15,468 bases of DNA, taken from positions 1 to 15,468 of the forward strand of contig JBBDST010000060.1 of assembly GCA_040904765.1 (NCBI GenBank). Direction: 5' to 3'. A program made the translations under genes and the position numbers. The stretch is from JBBDST01 sp040904765. GTDB taxonomy: Bacteria > Actinomycetota > Nitriliruptoria > Nitriliruptorales > Nitriliruptoraceae. Shown here piece after piece: positions 1 to 7,671 of the stretch. Within the stretch, counting starts at the first letter, position 1; the number at the start of each line of letters is the position of its first letter. The notes below the pieces were generated by a model, which ran no database searches, was not told where the DNA came from, and saw only the letters and a program-made list of their open reading frames with translations.

Positions 1-995
1 AGAAACAGTTCGGCAAAGGTTCACTGATGCGTCTAGGCGACGTAACCGAAGAACTTGTCCCTGCGATCCCATCCGGGGCGCTCGCACTCAACCTGGCACT
101 GGGTGTCGGCGGTTATCCGCGCGGACGTGTGGTGGAGATCTTTGGTCCCGAATCGAGCGGCAAAACAACCCTTGCGTTGCATGCCATCGCCGAAGCGCAA
201 GCTGCTGGCGGAGTGGCAGCGTTCATTGATGCAGAGCATGCACTTGATCCGACGTACGCCGCCGCACTTGGTGTCGATATCGACCAGCTGCTGGTATCAC
301 AGCCGGACAACGGCGAACAGGCACTCGAAATTGCTGACATGCTGGTGGTTTCTGGCGGGGTCGACATTATTGTGATCGACTCGGTGGCGGCGCTTACCCC
401 ACGCGCCGAAATTGAAGGCGAAATGGGTGATACACATGTCGGCTTGCAGGCGCGGCTGATGTCTCAAGCGTTACGCAAGCTGTCTGGTTCATTGAAGCGA
501 TCCAACACCACGGCCATGTTCATCAACCAGTTGCGTGAAAAGATCGGCGTGATGTTTGGTAGTCCTGAAACCACGCCGGGTGGTCGTGCGCTGAAGTTTT
601 ACAGTTCAGTACGGCTCGATGTTCGTCGTATCGAAACATTGAAAGATGGCACCGAAGCAGTCGGCAACCGGGTGCGCGTAAAAGTCGTAAAAAACAAGGT
701 TGCGCCGCCGTTTCGGCAGGCCGAGTTTGACATCATCTATGGCGAAGGCATCTCCAAAGAAGGTTCATTGATTGATGTTGGCGTTGAAGAACTGATCATC
801 AAAAAAGCCGGTGCTTGGTACACCTATGACGGCGAACAGTTGGGTCAAGGTAAAGAAAAAGCGCGCATGTTTTTGAAAGAAAATTCTGAGGTTGCACAGA
901 GAATCGAAAAGGAAGTGAAGGACAAACTCGGTGTGAACCCAGCAACCCCGTTAGCGGTTGTTCCTGATGTTGATGACACCGCAGCCGGCGCGTAA
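1..995 (+). CDS. recA: RecA recombinase (5' end cut by window edge)
   Basis: ATP-dependent DNA strand-exchange protein. Its filament on single-stranded DNA drives homologous recombination and stimulates LexA self-cleavage in the SOS response. The reading frame is already open at base 3 and reads KQFGKGSLMRLGD, the usual RecA start region, so the ATG at 27 is internal and about 25-35 residues lie outside the window. Visible motifs are Walker A GPESSGKTT (nt 144-170), the Walker B strand IVIDSVAAL, loop L1 around EGEMGDTHVGLQARLMSQ, and loop L2 with FINQLREKIGVMFGSPETT followed by GGRALKFYSSVRLDVRR. The C-terminal domain ends in the usual acidic tail (VDDTAAGA). The stop is TAA at 993-995 and recX follows after 5 bases. 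The promoter and any SOS box lie outside the window. No oddities or intein. Confidence 0.97.
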   Translation, partial: KQFGKGSLMRLGDVTEELVPAIPSGALALNLALGVGGYPRGRVVEIFGPESSGKTTLALHAIAEAQAAGGVAAFIDAEHALDPTYAAALGVDIDQLLVSQPDNGEQALEIADMLVVSGGVDIIVIDSVAALTPRAEIEGEMGDTHVGLQARLMSQALRKLSGSLKRSNTTAMFINQLREKIGVMFGSPETTPGGRALKFYSSVRLDVRRIETLKDGTEAVGNRVRVKVVKNKVAPPFRQAEFDIIYGEGISKEGSLIDVGVEELIIKKAGAWYTYDGEQLGQGKEKARMFLKENSEVAQRIEKEVKDKLGVNPATPLAVVPDVDDTAAGA

Positions 996-1000
996 GCAGC

Positions 1001-1582
1001 ATGGCTTTTCCAAGCGCCGAAGACTGGCTCGCCGAACGTGGGTTGCACGTAACCGAACAGTCGATCGCAGATGAGCAGCCCAAGCCGGTAAACGGGCCGG
1101 TTAGCGACGCGGTGCTGTTCATCCGACGTTCGACGTCTCGCAATCCACAATCTTCGCAACGCATCCGAGAAAAACTCACTGCACGTGGTTTCACACAAGA
1201 GTGTGTTGACGAAGCGATTGATGTGGCGATTCAGTCAGGCGACTTGGACGATGATGCTTTCGCGGGCGCGTTGGTAGAGACCTGGTTTGAACGTGGCCAC
1301 GCACCTCGCCGTATCGCACATGATCTGAAAAAACGAGGTTTTTCCTCGACGCAAATCTCAAAAGTACTTGATCGTCATAGCAGTCGGCATGACCCGTCCG
1401 CCGCAGCCTTTGCCCTAGCAATGACACGTGCAACAACCCTGCTGGCTGTCCCACCTGATACGGCGTTGCGTCGTCTTACCGGACATGTTGCACGCCGCGG
1501 CTACAGTCCGGCAGTTGCCAGCAAAGCGGCACGAGATGCGTTGTATGCCGCACGTGAACAGATACAAAGTGCTGAGACGTAG
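1001..1582 (+). CDS. recX: RecX, regulator of RecA
   Basis: RecX-family protein of 193 aa. Family members bind RecA filaments and limit their extension and co-protease activity. The sequence shows the repeated three-helix pattern of RecX: residues about 43-85 contain FIRRSTSRNPQSSQRIREKL, RGF and the hallmark GDLDDDAFA, and a second unit has RGHAPRRIAHDLKKRGFSS (about 102-125). A third, more divergent unit lies near the C-terminus with RRLTGHVARRGYSP. About 35 N-terminal residues are not part of the repeats. The start is the ATG 5 bases after the recA stop. No clear Shine-Dalgarno precedes it, which suggests translational coupling to recA. The position directly after recA is the classical arrangement and supports the call. 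Confidence 0.9.
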   Translation: MAFPSAEDWLAERGLHVTEQSIADEQPKPVNGPVSDAVLFIRRSTSRNPQSSQRIREKLTARGFTQECVDEAIDVAIQSGDLDDDAFAGALVETWFERGHAPRRIAHDLKKRGFSSTQISKVLDRHSSRHDPSAAAFALAMTRATTLLAVPPDTALRRLTGHVARRGYSPAVASKAARDALYAAREQIQSAET

Positions 1583-1590
1583 ACTGCGTT

Positions 1591-1628
1591 GTGTCGGCAC
1601 AGTTGCTTCGCTAGCGTCTGTGCTGCAC
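1591..1628 (+). other. Imperfect inverted repeat between recX and the next gene
   Basis: GCACAG at 1597-1602 is perfectly complementary to CTGTGC at 1618-1623, with GTG/CAC (1591-1593 / 1626-1628) continuing the stem past a bulge. No T-run follows, so it is not a canonical intrinsic terminator. It could be a processing or attenuating hairpin separating recAX from the downstream genes, or chance. Confidence 0.25.
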
Positions 1629-1647
1629 CCTCAACGAAGGATTTGTG

Positions 1648-1914
1648 ATGAGTCTGCTGCAAGCTTGGGTTGTGATCGGGGTTCCCGGACTCGTCGTTGT
1701 TGCGTCACTGTTTGTCGGACAGTCACAGATCCGTGCGTTGGCGGGCTATGGCGTATTAACCCTGCTTTTCGCGTTCTTTTTGCTTATTGACGGCGGGGTG
1801 TACTCCGCACTTGTGGTTGGCATCATCGCAGTTGGTTATCTGGCTACCGGACGAGGTACTGGTAGCGGCGGTCCAGAACATCATGAGCAGCGTGACACCT
1901 ATACGCGCGTTTAA
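1648..1914 (+). CDS. Small hypothetical membrane protein, three predicted helices
   Basis: I do not recognise this protein. It has 88 aa when started at ATG 1648, which is preceded by GAAGG at 1636-1640 with 7 bases spacing. A GTG at 1645 directly upstream is the alternative. Hydrophobic segments lie at about residues 5-23, 31-47 and 51-66, separated by short polar turns (GQSQIR and D-G-G). A polar, partly charged tail follows (RGTGSGGPEHHEQRD), probably cytoplasmic. No catalytic or metal motif is visible. The gene lies 65 bases after recX and 102 before miaB in the same direction. It is short but has a good ribosome site and a coherent membrane pattern, so I think it is real; function unknown. 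Confidence 0.68.
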   Translation: MSLLQAWVVIGVPGLVVVASLFVGQSQIRALAGYGVLTLLFAFFLLIDGGVYSALVVGIIAVGYLATGRGTGSGGPEHHEQRDTYTRV

Positions 1915-2016
1915 CCCACTGCCAGTGTGGATTGCACGCACCGTCTGGCATGATCGCACCTGCTGGCCACGCGTTACGCTTAAGGTCGCAATGATGCGGT
2001 AACGAAAGTGGCGTTG

Positions 2017-3492
2017 ATGTCCCGACGATATTTCATCCGAACTTTTGGATGTCAGATGAATGAACACGACTCCGGTCGTGCTGCTGGCCTGCTCGAAACG
2101 ATGGGGTATCGCCGCGCCAAGGACGAACAGACAGCGGATCTTGTTCTGCTAAATACCTGTGCGGTACGTGAGAACGCCGATAACCGCCTGTATGGAACGC
2201 TAGGACATTTAAAAACGTTAAAAGATGAACGTCGTGCTGACGGTGATGATCTCACCATCGTGGTTGGCGGCTGTCTTGCACAAAAAGATGGTGCAGCCGT
2301 TTCAGAGCGCGCACCGTGGGTTGATGTGGTTTACGGCACACACAACCTGGTGTCCTTACCGCGGCTTCTTGAACAGGCCGATTCAGTGGCACTTCCCGTG
2401 GTTGAACTGGTGGAACAGTTAGAAGTATTTCCCTCCGCGCTGCCTGCCAAACGTGATGTGCGTCACCATGCGTGGGTTTCCATTTCGGTGGGATGCAACA
2501 ACGCCTGCACGTTTTGTATTGTTCCCTCGCTGCGCGGTCCTGAGCGTTCGCGTCCAATACCTGAAATCGCCAGCGAAGTCCAAGCTCTCGTCGCCGACGG
2601 TGTGCTGGAAGTAACTTTGCTGGGTCAAAACGTGAATTCGTATGGGCGTGACTTGGCCGGAGCAAGCCAGTTTGCCCTTTTGCTACGTGCGCTTGGCAGA
2701 ATTGACGGGTTAGAACGGCTTCGTTTCACTTCCCCTCACCCGCGCGACTTTACCGACGATGTGCTGCATGCCATGGCTGAAGTGCCGTGTGTGATGCCGC
2801 ATCTTCACCTGCCGTTGCAGTCAGGTTCCGACCGTGTGCTGCGCCAGATGCGTCGCTCGTATCGCAGCCGTCGCTATCTCGCGCTGGTCGAAAAAACGCG
2901 TGAACTCATTCCAGACGCGGCGCTGACTACCGACATTATCATCGGCTTTCCGGGTGAGACCGATGCGGACTTTGCGGACACTATGGCTGTTGTCGAGACA
3001 GTCAGTTTCGATCAGGCCTTTACGTTTCAATATTCACCGCGACCGGGCACCCCAGCTGCAGATCGCCAGGACGAGTTTGTGCCGCCAGAAGTTGTTGCCG
3101 AACGTTACCGTGCCTTAGAAGCGCTTGTTCGGCGACAGTCATTCGAAAACCACCTTGCTGTTGTCGGCAAAAAACGGGAATTGCTGATCGAATCGCCGTC
3201 AAAAACGAACACTGAACGCTTCTCTGGTCGCACCGAACAGAACCAACTGGTGCACTTTCCCGCACCGCCCGTCACGCCAACCAGCCGGTTGGCATACGCG
3301 CCAGGCGATTTTGTGACTGTTGAAATCGTTGAAGCGACGGCGAACTACATGCTCGGTTCCGCTCCTGAACAGATTCGTACGACGCCAGCAGGACGAGCTG
3401 CAGCGGATGCTATGGCAAACACAAACGACTGGCATCTGGACGCAACGCCGTTAAGTGTCGGTGCTCATACGGCACTACCGATCGTCGGGTGA
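2017..3492 (+). CDS. miaB: tRNA-2-methylthio-N6-dimethylallyladenosine synthase MiaB
   Basis: Radical-SAM methylthiotransferase that adds the 2-methylthio group to i6A37 of tRNAs reading UNN codons, so it acts on the product of MiaA encoded just downstream. About 491 aa, normal for actinobacterial MiaB. The N-terminal MTTase domain holds the three ligands of the auxiliary 4Fe-4S cluster: Cys12 (TFGCQMNEHDS), Cys48 (NTCAVRENAD) and Cys86 (GGCLAQ). The radical-SAM motif is Cys160-x3-Cys164-x2-Cys167 (GCNNACTFCIVPSLRG). Further family motifs are LLGQNVNSYG, RFTSPHP, LPLQSGSDRVLRQMRR and TTDIIIGFPGET. A C-terminal TRAM domain (about 380-450) contains the RTEQNQLVHF stretch, followed by about 40 unconserved residues. 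ATG 2017 is chosen because GAAAG lies 8 bases upstream and homologues begin close to RRYFIRTFGCQMN; GTG 2008 and TTG 2014 are in-frame alternatives. Confidence 0.96.
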   Translation: MSRRYFIRTFGCQMNEHDSGRAAGLLETMGYRRAKDEQTADLVLLNTCAVRENADNRLYGTLGHLKTLKDERRADGDDLTIVVGGCLAQKDGAAVSERAPWVDVVYGTHNLVSLPRLLEQADSVALPVVELVEQLEVFPSALPAKRDVRHHAWVSISVGCNNACTFCIVPSLRGPERSRPIPEIASEVQALVADGVLEVTLLGQNVNSYGRDLAGASQFALLLRALGRIDGLERLRFTSPHPRDFTDDVLHAMAEVPCVMPHLHLPLQSGSDRVLRQMRRSYRSRRYLALVEKTRELIPDAALTTDIIIGFPGETDADFADTMAVVETVSFDQAFTFQYSPRPGTPAADRQDEFVPPEVVAERYRALEALVRRQSFENHLAVVGKKRELLIESPSKTNTERFSGRTEQNQLVHFPAPPVTPTSRLAYAPGDFVTVEIVEATANYMLGSAPEQIRTTPAGRAAADAMANTNDWHLDATPLSVGAHTALPIVG

Positions 3493-3501
3493 ACGCGACT
3501 C

Positions 3502-4449
3502 ATGCCCGCTGAAGCGGACCTCACCGGCCATGCACAACTGTTTGCCCTTCTTGGCGCAACAGCATCAGGTAAGTCGGCATTAGCGATCGATGTTGCTCGT
3601 CAACGTCGTGCTGCCGGACGGGCAACCGAAATTGTCGCCATTGACGCGTTCACCGTGTATCAAGGAATGGATATCGGGACCGCCAAACCGTCACAGGCGA
3701 TCCGTGACGAGATCCCACATCACATGATCGACGTTTACACGCCCGATCATGACTTGACGGTGGCAGAGTTCCAACAGGCGGCACGGCATGTTATTGATGA
3801 ACGTCGGGCGCTGGGGATCGATCTGATTCTTGTCGGTGGTTCTGGGTTGTATTGGCGGGCGGTCGTTGATGACTTACGTTTTCCTCCGACCGATGCCGCC
3901 GTACGACAAGCTCTAGAGCAGGCGTATCCATGCGCGGAGTCGGCGTATCAGCAGTTGCAACAAACCGATCAAGAAGCTGCGATACAGATTGCTCCAAACA
4001 ACCATCGTCGAATTATTCGTGCGCTTGAGGTGGGACAGCTCACTGGCAAGTCATTCGCTGCTTTTGCGCGCCAATGGGAACAGTTTGCGTCTCGCTATGA
4101 CGGACTTACTGTGGGTTATTTGGAACCCGACATGGCCGAACTGCAGGCACAGATCGCTTTGCGGACAAAAACGATGTTAAGCGAGGGCCTGTTGAATGAA
4201 GCCCGCCAATTGCGCGCCAACTGGTCATTGTCACGCACCGCTGCTCAAGGTATTGGCTATGCGGAGGCGTTTGCGGTGTTAGACGGGCATGCACCGCAAG
4301 CAACGCTAGAAGAAACGATCACTCAACGAACCCGACGCTATGCACGTCGTCAGCGCACATGGTTTCGGCGCGATCCACGCTGCGTTGCTATGAATCGGCA
4401 AACCCTTTTTGCTCAGTGGTCAGTATCAAAGGGCGTGTCGCATGCCTGA
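3502..4449 (+). CDS. miaA: tRNA dimethylallyltransferase MiaA
   Basis: Transfers the dimethylallyl group from DMAPP to N6 of A37 in tRNAs reading UNN codons, the step before MiaB. 315 aa, normal length. The P-loop is GATASGKSALA (residues about 18-28). The substrate motif reads IDAFTVYQGMDIGTAKPS (about 47-64), where most family members have Asp-Ser and this one has Asp48-Ala49. Other hallmarks are VGGSGLYWRAVVDDLRFPP, NHRRIIRALEV, the QGIGYAEA motif and the C-terminal TRRYARRQRTWFRRDPR. It begins 9 bases after the miaB stop and its last 8 bases overlap dapF, so it is probably co-transcribed with both. The adjacent miaB-miaA pair is coherent with sequential modification of the same adenosine. 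Confidence 0.96.
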   Translation: MPAEADLTGHAQLFALLGATASGKSALAIDVARQRRAAGRATEIVAIDAFTVYQGMDIGTAKPSQAIRDEIPHHMIDVYTPDHDLTVAEFQQAARHVIDERRALGIDLILVGGSGLYWRAVVDDLRFPPTDAAVRQALEQAYPCAESAYQQLQQTDQEAAIQIAPNNHRRIIRALEVGQLTGKSFAAFARQWEQFASRYDGLTVGYLEPDMAELQAQIALRTKTMLSEGLLNEARQLRANWSLSRTAAQGIGYAEAFAVLDGHAPQATLEETITQRTRRYARRQRTWFRRDPRCVAMNRQTLFAQWSVSKGVSHA

Positions 4450-5371
4450 GGTGAGCGCATACCCTTCACCTATGGACCTTATTCTTGCGCATGGAACCGG
4501 CAACACGTTTGTTGTGTTGCCCGACCTTGACGACCAGATCAAGTTGACGGATGGGTTCGTTCGCGCTCTAACCAACCCGTCGACAGGTTTTGGAACCGAT
4601 GGAGTTATCCGTATCGGACCTGGCCATGATGGCGCCGCCGGGTTTATGGATTATCGTAATGCGGATGGCTCCGTTGTTGAAATGTGCGGTAATGGGGTGC
4701 GTGTCACCGCCAAATATTTGGTTGATTCCGGAGTCGGTGTTCTCCAAACAGACGGTGTGATTGCGATAGCGACACGTGCTGGGGTAAAAGAAGTAACGGT
4801 GACCGGTTACAACGCAGATGGCAGCGTGCGTGAGGTCGCCGTTGCGATGGGTGAGGCAGTCTTTGATCCGACAAGCTTGCCGTATCTTCCGGTTGATCCG
4901 GCGGCATCGATCGACCAGTTGCCGCTCACCTCCGCGGAACCTTTCGGGCAAGCGTTACCGATTCGGACGGTTTCGTTTGGAAATCCGCATGCAGTAACAA
5001 CGGTCGATGATGTGACGTTGGCTCCGGTGACAACGCTGGGTCCGATCGTTGAAACGCATGAGCGTTTTCCCAACCGTGTCAACGTCGGATTTGCTCAAGT
5101 CATTGGTCGCGACACGCTGCGGCTGCGCGTCTGGGAACGTGGGGTCGGTGAAACGGCTGCGTGCGGCAGTGGGGCATGCGCAGCAGTTGCAGTTCATCAG
5201 CGAGACGGGTTGCTTGATGCGATCGTGCAGGTAGAAGTCCCCGGCGGCATTTTGAGCGTTGAGCGTGCGCCTGATGGCGGCTACATCCTCACGGGCAACG
5301 CCGTATTCCTTGTTTCCGGCACCCTCGATGCCACATGGCTGTCACATGCCGTATTGGATTACCGCTCGTGA
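4442..5371 (+). CDS. dapF: Diaminopimelate epimerase DapF
   Basis: Cofactor-independent racemase converting LL- to meso-diaminopimelate, used for lysine and for peptidoglycan cross-links. 309 aa from ATG 4442. Both catalytic cysteines are visible: Cys82 in NADGSVVEMCGNGVR and Cys241 in GETAACGSGACAA. The substrate-binding start HGTGNTFVVLPD (17-28) and FGNPHAV are also present. ATG 4442 is preferred because AAAGGG at 4428-4433 lies 8 bases upstream. ATG 4472 gives a more compact protein and cannot be excluded, while the frame is open upstream to an ATG at 4409 inside miaA. The gene overlaps miaA by 8 bases, and its TGA shares its last base with the hflX ATG, pointing to translational coupling across three unrelated housekeeping functions. 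Confidence 0.95.
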   Translation: MPEVSAYPSPMDLILAHGTGNTFVVLPDLDDQIKLTDGFVRALTNPSTGFGTDGVIRIGPGHDGAAGFMDYRNADGSVVEMCGNGVRVTAKYLVDSGVGVLQTDGVIAIATRAGVKEVTVTGYNADGSVREVAVAMGEAVFDPTSLPYLPVDPAASIDQLPLTSAEPFGQALPIRTVSFGNPHAVTTVDDVTLAPVTTLGPIVETHERFPNRVNVGFAQVIGRDTLRLRVWERGVGETAACGSGACAAVAVHQRDGLLDAIVQVEVPGGILSVERAPDGGYILTGNAVFLVSGTLDATWLSHAVLDYRS

Positions 5372-6807
5372 TGATGGCTGACGAGGAACCAGAGCAGAAT
5401 GCTGTTGATGCGACACTTCACGTATCGCGCGCCGAGCAACGTCGATTGGCGCGCGATGTCATCGCAGACGGGGCACCTCGTGAAGGTGTTGACATTATTC
5501 GGCGTGTCGAACTGGCGGTCATCGTGGGCGTTGGACTGCCAGGGCGCAGCGCTGCCGAAGTGTCAGCTTCACTGGATGAACTCGAAGCGTTGTTAGATAC
5601 CGCTGGGGCCACGGTTGTTGATCGAGTGGTGCAGTTTCGTGACTCGCCTGACTCGGCGACGTTTATTGGGCGCGGCAAACTTGATGAAGTGATTGAACTT
5701 GTGCAACTTCACGGTGCAGATGCCGTCGTGTTCGATGAAGACTTAAGTCCTGCCCAACAGCGGGTTTTAGAAGAACGAGTGCGTCAGAAAGTTTTGGATC
5801 GAACGATTGTGATTCTTGATATTTTTGCTCAGCATGCTACCAGTAAAGAAGGTAAAGCACAGGTTGAGCTGGCACAGTTGACGTATTTACTGCCACGCTT
5901 GCGCGGTTGGGGTGTGGCGCTTTCACGTCAAGCTGGTGGGCGGACTGCCGGCGGTGCAGGTATTGGTGGTCGTGGTCCAGGTGAGACCCAACTCGAAGTT
6001 GACCGTCGGCGTTTGATGCGTCGGATCGCCAAACTGAAACGCGACCTAACGGCGTACCAGAAAATTCGACAGACTAAAGCCCAAGAACGGGTGCGCTTCG
6101 CTGTACCCGTAATCGCGTTAGTTGGGTATACCAATGCCGGAAAGTCCTCGTTGCTGAATGCATTAACTGGCGCAACTGTGCTGGTTGAAGATCGCCTGTT
6201 TGCCACCCTTGACCCAACGGTCCGTCGGTTTACGTTGGCTGACGGTCGCCAAGCAGTGCTGACTGACACGGTTGGTTTCGTCCGCAAACTGCCCCACGGG
6301 CTAGTTGAGGCGTTTGCATCAACGCTCGAAGAGTCACTGAGCGCCCAACTACTGTTGCATGTGGTTGACGCCTCCCACCCGGAGGCGGAAGCGCAGATTG
6401 TTGCCGTACATCAGGTGTTAGAAGAAGTTGGGGCAGAACGTCGTCCCCAACTCGTGGTGCTGAACAAGACAGATTTGGCGCCATCCGAACGTGTCGAAGC
6501 GCTCGAACGCCGCATCACCCAGGCAACCGGAAGCCCGCCGATCGTCGTTTCAGCTGTCACAGGGGAGGGTCTTGACGCTCTCACCGAAGCCATCACACGG
6601 GTGCTTCCAAATCTGCGGTTGCCGGTCATCGTCGAAATCCCTTATAACCGTTACGAGATGGTGTCGCAGTTACACGCACGGGGGCAGGTTCATGACATGC
6701 AGCACAATGACACGGCCGTGCGCATTGACGCTGACGTCGATCAGGACCTGTTTGAACAACTAGCCCCATTCGCCGTGACGACAAACACAACAAAAAACTC
6801 AAATTAG
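5371..6807 (+). CDS. hflX: Ribosome-associated GTPase HflX
   Basis: GTPase that binds the large ribosomal subunit; family members split or rescue stalled 70S ribosomes under stress. About 478 aa. The N-terminal HflX domain (about 40-240) ends in the helical region with the glycine-rich signature GGRGPGETQLEVDRRR. The G domain follows: G1 GYTNAGKSS (252-260), G3 DTVGF (299-303) and G4 NKTD (365-368), then a C-terminal extension. The start is ATG 5371, overlapping the dapF TGA by one base; ATG 5374 is equally possible, and the in-frame ATG at 5335 lies inside dapF and is less likely. It is the last gene of the plus-strand run. Its stop lies one base from the convergent lexA stop, with no obvious terminator between. 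Confidence 0.96.
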   Translation: MMADEEPEQNAVDATLHVSRAEQRRLARDVIADGAPREGVDIIRRVELAVIVGVGLPGRSAAEVSASLDELEALLDTAGATVVDRVVQFRDSPDSATFIGRGKLDEVIELVQLHGADAVVFDEDLSPAQQRVLEERVRQKVLDRTIVILDIFAQHATSKEGKAQVELAQLTYLLPRLRGWGVALSRQAGGRTAGGAGIGGRGPGETQLEVDRRRLMRRIAKLKRDLTAYQKIRQTKAQERVRFAVPVIALVGYTNAGKSSLLNALTGATVLVEDRLFATLDPTVRRFTLADGRQAVLTDTVGFVRKLPHGLVEAFASTLEESLSAQLLLHVVDASHPEAEAQIVAVHQVLEEVGAERRPQLVVLNKTDLAPSERVEALERRITQATGSPPIVVSAVTGEGLDALTEAITRVLPNLRLPVIVEIPYNRYEMVSQLHARGQVHDMQHNDTAVRIDADVDQDLFEQLAPFAVTTNTTKNSN

Positions 6808-6808
6808 A

Positions 6809-7483
6809 TCATCGTACGGCGCGGATCACGGTGACCAATTTGCCCATAATGGCGGCATCATGTCCTTCGAGTACCGGGATTGGCTCAAATGCTGCGTTCG
6901 CGGGATCGAGAAAAATTTGACCGTCTTTGGTGCGCCGAAAAAATTTGACAGTGGCTTCGCCATCGATCAAGGCGGCACAGATGGCTCCCTGTTCGACCGT
7001 TGGTTGCGCGCGGATAACCACGTAGTCGCCATCCAAAATGCCTGCATCAATCATTGATTCGCCGCGCACCTTCAGCATAAAAATTTCGCCATCGCCAACA
7101 AAGTCCTGGGGAAGCGTGAACACGGCATCGACTCGTTCTTCGGCGAGCAAGGGTGCCCCAGCGGCAATTTCACCAACCAGGGGAACACTCCGTGCTGACG
7201 AAGGGCGTTGCGTAAGCGACGTTTCAGGATCTCGGCCAAGTTCTAGCGCTCGCGGTTTGGTCGGGTCGCGTCGTAGATAGCCCTTTTCTTCGAGTGATTC
7301 AAGTTGAGCATGCACGGAGGATGAAGAAGACAGGCCGACAGCTGCACCGATTTCACGTACTGCTGGGGGATACCCATGCGTGCTGACATGCTTGTAGATC
7401 ACGTCCAAAATCGCGCGTTGGCGGGCAGTCAGTTCATGATCGACTGCATCACTGCCCGCATTGTCGAAATCGTCTTGCGCCAT
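6809..7483 (-). CDS. lexA: LexA, SOS-response repressor and self-cleaving protease
   Basis: Transcriptional repressor of DNA-damage genes that cuts itself when stimulated by RecA filaments. 224 aa. The N-terminal winged helix-turn-helix spans about 17-80 (LTARQRAILDVIYKHV, GYPPAVREIGAAVGLSSSSSVHAQL, EKGYLRRDPTKPRAL). The C-terminal S24 peptidase domain contains the cleavage site Ala108-Gly109 (GEIAAGAP), nucleophile Ser143 (VRGESMIDAGI, with GDYVVIR following) and base Lys180 (GEATVKFF), so autocleavage should be intact. The start is ATG 7483: the minus strand reads GGAGG five bases upstream. An ATG at 7495 is in frame, but the GGAGG then lies inside the gene. The same frame stays open far upstream, which is not coding. 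The promoter region carries SOS boxes, so autorepression is expected. Confidence 0.96.
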   Translation of the reverse strand: MAQDDFDNAGSDAVDHELTARQRAILDVIYKHVSTHGYPPAVREIGAAVGLSSSSSVHAQLESLEEKGYLRRDPTKPRALELGRDPETSLTQRPSSARSVPLVGEIAAGAPLLAEERVDAVFTLPQDFVGDGEIFMLKVRGESMIDAGILDGDYVVIRAQPTVEQGAICAALIDGEATVKFFRRTKDGQIFLDPANAAFEPIPVLEGHDAAIMGKLVTVIRAVR

Positions 7484-7535
7484 GACGTCCTCCATTACGT
7501 GGTGTCTGCGAACGCCCGAAGAAACGGCGGGCAAT

Positions 7536-7549
7536 CGAACGTGCGTTCG
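7536..7549. promoter_or_regulatory. SOS box 1 (LexA operator), lexA-proximal
   Basis: CGAAC-GTGC-GTTCG, a perfect 5-4-5 match to the actinobacterial/Bacillus-type LexA operator (core CGAAC-N4-GTTCG). It lies just downstream of the proposed lexA -10 and would cover its transcription start. Confidence 0.88.
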
Positions 7550-7550
7550 C

Positions 7551-7580
7551 ATCCTAGATGATGTCACACCCAAATGCGAA
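7551..7580 (-). promoter_or_regulatory. Putative lexA promoter
   Basis: On the minus strand TTCGCA (plus 7575-7580) and TAGGAT (plus 7551-7556) are separated by 18 bases; each matches 4 of 6 consensus positions. The -35 overlaps SOS box 2, and SOS box 1 sits at the expected +1. The hexamers are modest, so the evidence is mainly the placement relative to the operators. Confidence 0.5.
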
Positions 7581-7590
7581 CATATGTTCG
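7577..7590. promoter_or_regulatory. SOS box 2 (LexA operator)
   Basis: CGAAC-ATAT-GTTCG. It is symmetric even across the spacer and has an AT-rich centre, as in strong LexA sites. It overlaps the proposed lexA -35. Its centre lies 41 bp from box 1 and 30 bp from box 3. Confidence 0.9.
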
Positions 7591-7598
7591 GTAAATTC

Positions 7599-7628
7599 TT
7601 GACACTCGAACAAGCGTTCGGGTACCGT
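7599..7628 (+). promoter_or_regulatory. Putative promoter of the LysM protein gene
   Basis: TTGACA at 7599-7604 is a perfect -35 hexamer. TACCGT at 7623-7628 follows after 18 bases and keeps the T1, A2 and T6 that matter most in actinobacterial -10 elements. SOS box 3 fills the spacer and box 4 would cover the start point, so LexA binding should block it. Confidence 0.6.
7607..7620. promoter_or_regulatory. SOS box 3 (LexA operator)
   Basis: CGAAC-AAGC-GTTCG, a perfect half-site match, placed between the -35 and -10 of the LysM gene promoter. Confidence 0.9.
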
Positions 7629-7633
7629 TCAAT

Positions 7634-7647
7634 CGAACGTTTGTTCG
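7634..7647. promoter_or_regulatory. SOS box 4 (LexA operator)
   Basis: CGAAC-GTTT-GTTCG with flanking T and A that extend the symmetry to 16 bp (7633-7648). It sits 6 to 19 bases after the proposed -10 of the LysM gene, over the expected transcription start. Confidence 0.9.
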
Positions 7648-7671
7648 AACACGAAATGTGAAGGTGTGACA

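Noticed and set aside
1787..2002. 71-residue ORF between the small membrane protein and miaB
   Set aside because: Half of it overlaps the membrane protein in another frame and it has no recognisable pattern or ribosome site.
7507..7521. Possible fifth SOS box upstream of lexA (CGAAC-GCCC-GAAGA)
   Set aside because: Only the left half-site matches; the right half has no GTTCG.
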